Positions 57,456 to 64,000 of a stretch of 64,000 nucleotides of DNA are shown piece by piece (the first letter of the stretch is position 1; the number at the start of each line of letters is the position of its first letter). The translations under genes were made by a program, and so were the position numbers. Under the pieces are notes generated by a model. That model worked only from the letters and a program-made list of their open reading frames with translations, made no database searches and was not told where the DNA came from. The DNA is from Marinobacter alexandrii (GTDB taxonomy: Bacteria; Pseudomonadota; Gammaproteobacteria; Pseudomonadales; Oleiphilaceae): the NCBI RefSeq assembly GCF_005871205.1, contig NZ_SWKM01000013.1, positions 372,001 through 436,000 on the forward strand. The letters run 5' to 3'.

Positions 57456-58593
57456 GGACGACCCGACCCTCCAGGATCTGCTCAGTGTCGACCAACTGGA
57501 ACGGCTGAACCGGACACTCAGCAGCCTATGCCAGGCACCGGTGACCATCGCCGAACAGAAAACCACTGGTGCGATCCCTGTTGAGTTCAACCTGGAAACC
57601 GTGGCTTGGCTATCCGGCGGCCATTCTCCCGAGGAACGAAGCGCAGCCTCGGAACTGGTGTCCTTCTTGATGATGTTTGTGGCCAAGTATCGGCTCGCGG
57701 CCAACCTGCACCATGACACCACGGAAGCGAGTTATGCGGAACTCCAGCGCCAGAATGATGCTCTGAAAACCTCCGAGGCCCGCTACCGGGCCTTGTCCGA
57801 CCAGCTCCAACAGAAAGTGGACGAGCAGGTCAGCGTGATTCAGCAAACCCAACAGGAGCTCTACGAAAGTGCCCGACTCAGGTCCGTCGGCCAACTGGCA
57901 GCCGGCGTAGCCCACGAAATCAACAATCCGATCGGGTTTATCAGCAGCAACCTTCGGGTTGCCAGGGATTACATTGACGACCTGAAAGATAGCCTGCCGG
58001 CTACTCCAGATCATGAGGAGCTGTTTCGAGACTTCCACGACCTGCTTTCGGAGTCTATGGATGGCACCCGGCGGATTGCCAGTATCGTTGCGGACCTGAA
58101 AACGTTTTCCAGTATCGACCAGGCCGACTACACCATGTGTAACCTGAATGACCTGTTACGCAGCTCTTCTCATCTGGTGCAAACGGAACATGGGCACCAA
58201 CTAGACATCATTGAACGCCTGAACGAACTGCCACCCGTGGCAGGACACCCGTCGCGGTTGTCCCAGACATTCTTCAATCTACTCAACAACGCCGCCCAGG
58301 CACTGAGCGACAAAGATTTCGGGGATAGAAAAGGACGCATCCTGATGCAAACACAAATGGGCACAGATAGCATTCAGGTCATCGTTCAGGACAACGGCTG
58401 TGGAATACCCGACGACTGCCGAGCCCGGGTTTTCGATGCCTTCTATACCACCCGGCCGGTCGGATCTGGCACAGGACTCGGCCTGACCGTAGCCCGAGAT
58501 ACTGCCCATGCCCATGGTGGCGACTTGACCATCAACAGCCGTCAGGGAGCAGGTACCCGCGTCACACTCACCCTGCCGATAAAGGCCCGCTGA
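57430..58593 (+). CDS. Soluble histidine kinase with an N-terminal uncharacterised sensor domain
   Basis: 387 residues. The first about 95 form a domain I cannot name, then a coiled coil (about 100-145) and the kinase core: His162 in G-V-A-H-E-I-N-N-P-I-G, N-L-L-N-N-A-A-Q-A-L (283-292), D-N-G-C-G-I-P (321-327) and G-T-G-L-G-L-T-V (347-354). It shares A-G-V-A-H-E-I-N-N-P with the other soluble kinase, so the two are paralogues. No membrane helix. The overlap with the GTPase gene suggests coupled translation and perhaps physical association with it. Confidence 0.88.
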   Translation: MRLIVRNFEDDPTLQDLLSVDQLERLNRTLSSLCQAPVTIAEQKTTGAIPVEFNLETVAWLSGGHSPEERSAASELVSFLMMFVAKYRLAANLHHDTTEASYAELQRQNDALKTSEARYRALSDQLQQKVDEQVSVIQQTQQELYESARLRSVGQLAAGVAHEINNPIGFISSNLRVARDYIDDLKDSLPATPDHEELFRDFHDLLSESMDGTRRIASIVADLKTFSSIDQADYTMCNLNDLLRSSSHLVQTEHGHQLDIIERLNELPPVAGHPSRLSQTFFNLLNNAAQALSDKDFGDRKGRILMQTQMGTDSIQVIVQDNGCGIPDDCRARVFDAFYTTRPVGSGTGLGLTVARDTAHAHGGDLTINSRQGAGTRVTLTLPIKAR

Positions 58594-58602
58594 GGATCCA
58601 CC

Positions 58603-60849
58603 ATGTCGACACGCTACGCATCACTCTTTCACGGGCAGGAGACGGAAACCGTACCCGATACCTCACCAACAACAAAGAAAGCCCCCTACAAGCTGTTGTT
58701 GGTCGATGACGAGCCCAACATTCTGGCCTCCCTGCGCCGGGTCTTTCAGCGCGAGAGCTATGAACTGCTGTTTGCCCGAAGTGGCGAGGAAGCCCTGAAG
58801 GTGCTGGAAAAACAGTCGGTGGAACTGATTATGACCGACTTTATGATGCCCGGCATGAACGGCAGCGACCTTCTACGGGAGGTTCGGGAACGCTGGCCCG
58901 AGACAATTCGCATCATGCTGACCGGACATGCCAATACTGACGCAGTGATGGGATCGATCAAGGATGGCGCGGTGTACCGGTTCATTCTCAAACCCTGGAA
59001 CGATGATGATATCCGGCTAACCATCGCGCTGGCACTGGAGCAATACGAGCTCATTCAGCGCACCCGCGCTCTGGAGCAGCAAACTCAAAAACAAAGCCGG
59101 GATCTGGATACGATCAGCAAGCTGACGGCCACAAATCGTAGCCAGCTTGCCATCCTGCTGCACAAAAAGGGCTGGCTGAATCCACAACAGATTCAGCAGT
59201 TGCACCGGGAAATGCAGAGCCAGAAGACACCCGTGGTTCGGCAGCTCCTCAAGCATGAATGGGTGAATTTCCGCAAAGTATTCGAAATGCTGCGGGATGA
59301 GATGCTGTTCGAGGAAATTGATTTACGGGAGTTTCAGCCAGACCCTAGCCTCCTGTCACTGGTGCCCCAGAAGATTTGCACCCGCCAGTTGGTCCTGCCC
59401 TTGCGCACCAACGGGCAGCGTCTGCGCCTGGCCATGGTGGACCCGATGGACATCAGCCTGATCGATGAACTTGGATTCATGACCGGCTACACGATCCATC
59501 CGCTCTTGTGTGAAACCTCACAGATGCAGGCCAAACTGGCGGAGATCTTTGGAGAAACCAGCGATCTCGATGACATTACCACCCGCGTCGGTACCGATGA
59601 CCCCTATGAGGGCATCGAGATCGTGCTTGATGACGAATCAGATCAGGAATCTCTGGAGCAGTTGCTGGGCAGTTCGGAAGAGCCACCGGCTATCCGCCTG
59701 GTGAATGCCATCATCCTGGAAGCCCTGCGGTTGGGTGCCAGCGACATCCATGTGCATCCCAGAACCAAATCCCTGGTCGTTCGCTACCGGATTGATGGTG
59801 TGTTGCAGGACAAGATCCATATCCCCACCAACCTGTTAATGTCGGTGGTTTCACGCATCAAGGTTATGGCAGAGCTGGATATCACCGAACGGCGCAAACC
59901 TCAGGACGGCCGGATTACCGTCAAGACACCGATGAAGATCGTGGACCTGCGAATTTCCACACTGCCGACCATCAATGGCGAGAAAGTAGTGATGCGGGTA
60001 CTGGAGCGGCAGTCATCAGCCCAGTCCCTGGCAGATATGGGGCTCTCCGAACACAATCTTAAACGCCTTATGCATGTAGTGGCGAAGCCACAGGGCATCA
60101 TCCTGGCGACAGGTCCAACGGGTAGCGGCAAGACCACCACCCTGTATGCCCTGCTGCAACACAACGCCTCACCGGAACGAAACTACGTCACTATTGAAGA
60201 TCCGGTTGAATTCCATGTGGATATGGCGGGGCAAGTGCCGGTAAAGGAACGCATCGGGCTCAATTTTGCCAGCGTACTGCGAGCTATCCTTCGCCAGGAT
60301 CCGGATGTGATTCTGCTGGGCGAGATCCGAGATGAAGAAACCGCCGATGTGGCTTTTCACGCCGCCATGACCGGACACCTGGTGTACTCCACCCTGCACA
60401 CCAGCTCCGCTGCCACCACCGTCGCCCGGCTATTGGACCTTGACCTCAAACCTTTCGTGCTGGCGTCGGCCCTGGAAGCGATCATAGCCCAGCGACTGGT
60501 TCGCCGGATTTGCAAATATTGTAGAGAAGAGATTCCGGCCCCGACCGATGCCCTCAATCAGCTAGGTCCCCAGTTCATGAATCCGAATCTCACCTTCTAT
60601 CACGGCAAGGGCTGTGAGAAATGCCACAAGGGTTACAAAGGTCGTGTGGCCATTCATGAAGTTCTTACTATGAATGCCGACTTACGCATTGCCATCACCG
60701 AGGGCGCCAGTGCGATGCAGATCGAAGCCATTGCCCGGGAACAGGGTATGAAGGTACTGCTGGACGATGCCCTGGAGAAACTGAAAGACGGGCTGACCAC
60801 CGCCGACGAAATTCTTCGCCTGCTTGGTCCTCAGGTGCTGAATGGTTAA
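58603..60849 (+). CDS. Receiver fused to a PilB/GspE-type secretion ATPase
   Basis: 748 residues. Receiver at 28-145 (Asp79 in M-T-D-F-M-M-P-G, K-P-W-N-D at 130-134), a linker helix, an MshEN/GspE N-terminal-like domain (about 180-315; it lacks the canonical R-L-G-x-x-L c-di-GMP-binding repeats), and a GspE/PilB ATPase (about 355-745). Walker A G-P-T-G-S-G-K-T (504-511), Asp-box E-D-P-V-E-F (532-537), Walker B L-L-G-E-I-R-D (571-577), His-box T-L-H-T, and zinc cysteines 637, 640, 671, 674 are all intact. Family members power type IV pilus extension and type II secretion; a receiver on the front is unusual. No pilC, pilin or secretin gene is near. GAGGA precedes the ATG. Confidence 0.92.
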   Translation: MSTRYASLFHGQETETVPDTSPTTKKAPYKLLLVDDEPNILASLRRVFQRESYELLFARSGEEALKVLEKQSVELIMTDFMMPGMNGSDLLREVRERWPETIRIMLTGHANTDAVMGSIKDGAVYRFILKPWNDDDIRLTIALALEQYELIQRTRALEQQTQKQSRDLDTISKLTATNRSQLAILLHKKGWLNPQQIQQLHREMQSQKTPVVRQLLKHEWVNFRKVFEMLRDEMLFEEIDLREFQPDPSLLSLVPQKICTRQLVLPLRTNGQRLRLAMVDPMDISLIDELGFMTGYTIHPLLCETSQMQAKLAEIFGETSDLDDITTRVGTDDPYEGIEIVLDDESDQESLEQLLGSSEEPPAIRLVNAIILEALRLGASDIHVHPRTKSLVVRYRIDGVLQDKIHIPTNLLMSVVSRIKVMAELDITERRKPQDGRITVKTPMKIVDLRISTLPTINGEKVVMRVLERQSSAQSLADMGLSEHNLKRLMHVVAKPQGIILATGPTGSGKTTTLYALLQHNASPERNYVTIEDPVEFHVDMAGQVPVKERIGLNFASVLRAILRQDPDVILLGEIRDEETADVAFHAAMTGHLVYSTLHTSSAATTVARLLDLDLKPFVLASALEAIIAQRLVRRICKYCREEIPAPTDALNQLGPQFMNPNLTFYHGKGCEKCHKGYKGRVAIHEVLTMNADLRIAITEGASAMQIEAIAREQGMKVLLDDALEKLKDGLTTADEILRLLGPQVLNG

Positions 60850-63800
60850 CAGCCGTAACCTCGAACTGTTCTGGCTCTGTCTGATACTTGCGTTAGCGAT
60901 TTCGCTGGTGTGTGTGGGTGGCGTCATTCTAATAGATGCTGCCATGGAGACCTCGGGAATCAGCGGGTTAGCTTACCTTCGACCGAGCGGCGGCCTACTC
61001 GCGATCAGTCTCGGCAGCGCCTTGTTGGCAATATTATTCCGACTACCAAGGACAGCGACCTGGCTGGCGCTGCTGGCAATAATCCTGCCACTGCTGCCGA
61101 CCGCGGCGAGCCTCACACTCGACGAAACCGGCCTCAAAGCGACCGCAATCCCACTCGCCGTGCTGCCGACGGTTGTCTGCATCGGCGTCAGCATGCTGGC
61201 TGCCATCCACCTCGCCCGGGGCTGGCTGGTCGGGCTTTGTGCGGCACCGGTGGTATTCGTTATAGGCTTGCTGTCGCTGCTCTCCCAGTGGTGGCCGGGG
61301 CTCAAGGCCTTCAGCCTTGCACATGCCGCAGAAATGAACGTGATGGTCAGTCCCCTGGTGATACTGACCAGCCTGATCCTCCCGTTTCTGTTTCTGGCCT
61401 ATCGTCGGGAAAGACCCGCCTTATCTGCCAGCCTCATCGTGGTGGGAACCCTGGGCATTCTGTTAACTACAGTCACCTGGCACATTTTGCGTGCCAACCA
61501 TAACGCCGACCTGCAGCAACGCGCGAAGACACTGGCATCGCAACTCTCGGCCGCCGGCAACTCGGCACTCGAAAACAAGCTCGCGCTCATCGTGCGGCTG
61601 GCCGAGCGCTGGGAGTTATTAAACGCTGTCCCGGACAAAGTCTTCTGGCAACAGGAGGTCGACAGTTACCTTCGGGATTTCCCGGATCTGCGTCTGATTG
61701 CCATTCTGGACCCCAGGCATAGGCCGGTCAGACTTGAAGCGAGAACGGTAGATTACCGCATCTGGCTGCACAGCTTCATGAGCCAGCCCCAGACACCAGG
61801 CTGGTTAAACCATACCGTGTCGACCAATGCCCCCCACCTCAGCCAACCTCTGCTCGACCATGACCAACGGCCTCACGCCGCCATCGCCGTTCCGGTTTCA
61901 GTAGAGTTCGGCATGTCCTGGCTGGTGATTGCGGTCCTTGACGTGCACACGATATACGAGCAATTGACCCAGCATGCCACGGGCGATCTCGAAGTCAGGA
62001 TCGAAACCAATGGAATGCAACTGTTTGATTCCGCTCCGGGCATTTATGCCAGTGATGAAATAACACTGGACACACAAACCATGGAGTCTCACCACAACAG
62101 TCCGTGGCGGGTCAGCGTATATGCGCCCAGGAATTCTCTGCCACCAGGCGAGCTCTACCTGCCGCCTCTGGTGCTGTTTACCGGTTTGGGTTTGAGCTTT
62201 CTGGTGATGCTCACCCAGTTGTTCTGGCGCGAGTCAGAGCGGCGTTCCAGGACGCTGGAAAGCTTGAACGAAACCCTGAGCTTCCATCTGGACGAGGAGC
62301 GTGGACTGCGTAACATCAACGAAAAGATCATGATGTTTTCGCGAGACCTTCTGTGTTCAATCAGTTCTGAAGGTCATATCCTCAGTATCAGCCCAGCCTC
62401 CGAAGCAGTGCTAGGTTACCGCCCCGAGGAGTTACAAAGCAGCCACAGCGAGCTATTGATCTTGCCAGAAGACCGCGAACTCACTGCTGAAACGGTCCGA
62501 AAATTGGCGGTCGGTGACGGAAAACCGGCCAGCTTCCGAACCCGTCTGCGTCACAAGGACGGACATACTGTGACGGTATCCTGGACTGCGGAATGGTCCA
62601 TTGACGATAAGGCACTGTTCTGTGTCGGCCGTGACATCACCGAGGAGCTGGTTGCAGAAACCTTGACGCGGGAGCGCAACCAGTTTTTCTCGCTGTCTCC
62701 GGACATGTTCTGCATCGTCGACCTGGACAGCCTGTTTTTTGAGGTGAATCAGACCTTCATTGAGACACTCGGGTATGAACGGGAGCAACTCCTGGGGCGT
62801 TCTTACATGGATCTCATCCATCAGGAGGATCGTCTAGCCGTCCTCGATTCCGTACGTTTACTGACCGAAGGCATTGATGTCGATGACCTGAACATTCGTG
62901 CTCTGGATCGTGAAGGCAAGGAACACTGGCTTCAGATTAACGCTACCCTGAGCGATGACAACCTCATTTACGTCGCCGCCCGCGACACCACTGACGCCCG
63001 GGTAATCCAGGAAAAGCTCCGGAGCAACGAAGCACTTCTGAAAATGGCAGAGAAGGCTGCCCGGATTGGAGCCTGGATACTCAATGTGGACGCCGGGAAC
63101 CTCATCTGGTCCGATGTTATTTTCGATATCCACGAACTTCCCCGTGATCACCCTCCCTCCCAAAAAGAAGCCCTGACCTTCTACACCCCAGCCTCTCGAA
63201 AAATCATCCTCCGGGCCGTCCAAAATTGCATTCGGTACGGTATTCCGTTTGATGAGGAAGTCCAGATCACGACCACAACCGGCTGCCTGCGCTGGGTCCG
63301 AGTTATCGGCCATGCGGTGAAGGGCAATAACGACACCATTAAACATCTGCAGGGCGCCTTTCAAGACGTTACGCCGTCAAAAATGGCGTCAGAGCAGATA
63401 CGGCAATTTGCGGAACGTCAAGCCACTATCTTTGAGAGCATCACGGACGCTTTCTTCACCGTGGACCGGAACTGGCGATTCATCAACATCAACCGACGTT
63501 CGGAAGAGTTGCTGGAAAAATCACGCGAAGAGTTACTTGGGCGCAGCTTGTGGGAAATGTTTCCGGAAGCCCTCGGCACGGAGTTCGAACACTATTACCG
63601 GCACGCCATGGAGACCAGTGAATCGTGCTCATTCGAGGCGTATTACGAACCACTTGATCACTGGCTGGAAGTCAGTGCCTATCCATCGGAAGAAGGGCTC
63701 TCTGTATATTACCGGAGCATCCGTGAGCGTAAGGAAGCCCAGTGGAAGCTGGAGGCCACCATGGCCGAGCTGGAGCGCAGCAACCATGAGCTTCAGGATT

Positions 63801-64000
63801 TTGCCTTTGTCGCTTCCCACGACCTGCAGGAGCCACTAAGAAAAATCCAGGCCTTCTCCGACCGCCTTATCAGCAAATCCGACCGGCTGGAAGATCAGGA
63901 AAAGGACTATCTACGCCGAATGCAGTCTGCCGCCGGGCGCATGCAGGCGCTGATTCAAGACCTGTTGGCCTACTCCCGGGTAACCACCAAGGCGCGGCCA
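60842..64000 (+). CDS. Membrane multi-PAS sensor histidine kinase, partial (C-terminus beyond window)
   Basis: The frame is open from the ATG at 60842 to the window end, giving 1053 residues with the HATPase part missing. About seven hydrophobic helices lie at 10-210 (MASE-like sensor array), then an extracytoplasmic domain (about 225-430) and a TM helix (about 437-460). Four PAS domains follow (about 490-610, 615-720, 725-845 and 855-965; D-I-T-E-E, R-D-T-T-D and Q-D-V-T-P end the first three), then HisKA with His993 in A-S-H-D-L-Q-E-P-L-R-K-I. The S-H-D-L-Q-E-P-L group belongs to ETR/phytochrome-like kinases. It overlaps the ATPase stop by 8 bases with AGGTG ahead, so it is part of the operon. 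Confidence 0.9.
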   Translation, partial: MVNSRNLELFWLCLILALAISLVCVGGVILIDAAMETSGISGLAYLRPSGGLLAISLGSALLAILFRLPRTATWLALLAIILPLLPTAASLTLDETGLKATAIPLAVLPTVVCIGVSMLAAIHLARGWLVGLCAAPVVFVIGLLSLLSQWWPGLKAFSLAHAAEMNVMVSPLVILTSLILPFLFLAYRRERPALSASLIVVGTLGILLTTVTWHILRANHNADLQQRAKTLASQLSAAGNSALENKLALIVRLAERWELLNAVPDKVFWQQEVDSYLRDFPDLRLIAILDPRHRPVRLEARTVDYRIWLHSFMSQPQTPGWLNHTVSTNAPHLSQPLLDHDQRPHAAIAVPVSVEFGMSWLVIAVLDVHTIYEQLTQHATGDLEVRIETNGMQLFDSAPGIYASDEITLDTQTMESHHNSPWRVSVYAPRNSLPPGELYLPPLVLFTGLGLSFLVMLTQLFWRESERRSRTLESLNETLSFHLDEERGLRNINEKIMMFSRDLLCSISSEGHILSISPASEAVLGYRPEELQSSHSELLILPEDRELTAETVRKLAVGDGKPASFRTRLRHKDGHTVTVSWTAEWSIDDKALFCVGRDITEELVAETLTRERNQFFSLSPDMFCIVDLDSLFFEVNQTFIETLGYEREQLLGRSYMDLIHQEDRLAVLDSVRLLTEGIDVDDLNIRALDREGKEHWLQINATLSDDNLIYVAARDTTDARVIQEKLRSNEALLKMAEKAARIGAWILNVDAGNLIWSDVIFDIHELPRDHPPSQKEALTFYTPASRKIILRAVQNCIRYGIPFDEEVQITTTTGCLRWVRVIGHAVKGNNDTIKHLQGAFQDVTPSKMASEQIRQFAERQATIFESITDAFFTVDRNWRFININRRSEELLEKSREELLGRSLWEMFPEALGTEFEHYYRHAMETSESCSFEAYYEPLDHWLEVSAYPSEEGLSVYYRSIRERKEAQWKLEATMAELERSNHELQDFAFVASHDLQEPLRKIQAFSDRLISKSDRLEDQEKDYLRRMQSAAGRMQALIQDLLAYSRVTTKARP

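Overview
The window looks like a chromosomal segment of a marine gammaproteobacterium, most likely Marinobacter or a close relative. The main reasons are a 512-residue alcohol-forming fatty acyl-CoA reductase of the Marinobacter wax-ester type (16536-18074), the gammaproteobacterial gene orders barA/gacS | cysM-rlmD-relA-mazG and lepA-lepB-DUF4845-rnc-era-recO-pdxJ, and moderately high, even GC content. I saw no tRNA, rRNA, CRISPR array, insertion sequence, integrase or phage gene. Two real genes run off the edges: an amidohydrolase at 1-475 and a large sensor kinase from 60842 to the right end.

Region by region. 1-7.4 kb: an amidohydrolase fragment, an alpha/beta-hydrolase-fold protein lacking its nucleophile serine, and a GlxA/AraC-type regulator facing a catabolic pair (MmgE/PrpD-family protein plus a YdiJ-like FAD/Fe-S dehydrogenase). 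7.6-13.3 kb: housekeeping and metabolic genes (beta-decarboxylating dehydrogenase, lipoprotein, CPXCG protein, aminotransferase, D-2-hydroxyacid dehydrogenase, fatty acid desaturase). 13.5-18.1 kb: acs with a LuxR-type response regulator, then the fatty acyl-CoA reductase. 18.3-26 kb: a MinD-like ATPase divergent from an HDOD-histidine kinase/REC-PAS-GGDEF-EAL pair, then a methyltransferase/DUF2156 pair. 26-38 kb: murI, nudC, plsB, rsmJ, tsaB, adk, an YbaK-HDOD fusion, ppc and two small paralogous proteins placed tail to tail. 38-53 kb: mazG, relA, rlmD, cysM, a GacS/BarA hybrid kinase, then the pdxJ-to-lepA block.

The most unusual part is 53.0-64.0 kb. One tightly packed plus-strand operon encodes a soluble histidine kinase, a receiver protein with a degenerate HD-GYP domain, a receiver with a helical tail, an MglA-family Ras-like GTPase, a second soluble histidine kinase, a receiver fused to a PilB/GspE-type secretion ATPase, and a membrane kinase with four PAS domains. 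A divergent uncharacterised protein lies next to it. No pilin, platform protein, secretin or MglB partner is encoded nearby. I read it as a phosphorelay that controls a polarity-type GTPase and an ATPase of the type IV filament family, possibly for pilus, secretion or surface-motility control. The domain content is visible in the sequence; the joint function is inference.

Lipid metabolism recurs across the window (desaturase, acs, fatty acyl-CoA reductase, plsB, and perhaps the methyltransferase/DUF2156 pair). This fits an organism that activates acetate and fatty acids and stores wax esters. Signalling genes are also unusually dense: at least five histidine kinases, several receivers, one GGDEF-EAL protein, two HDOD proteins and RelA.
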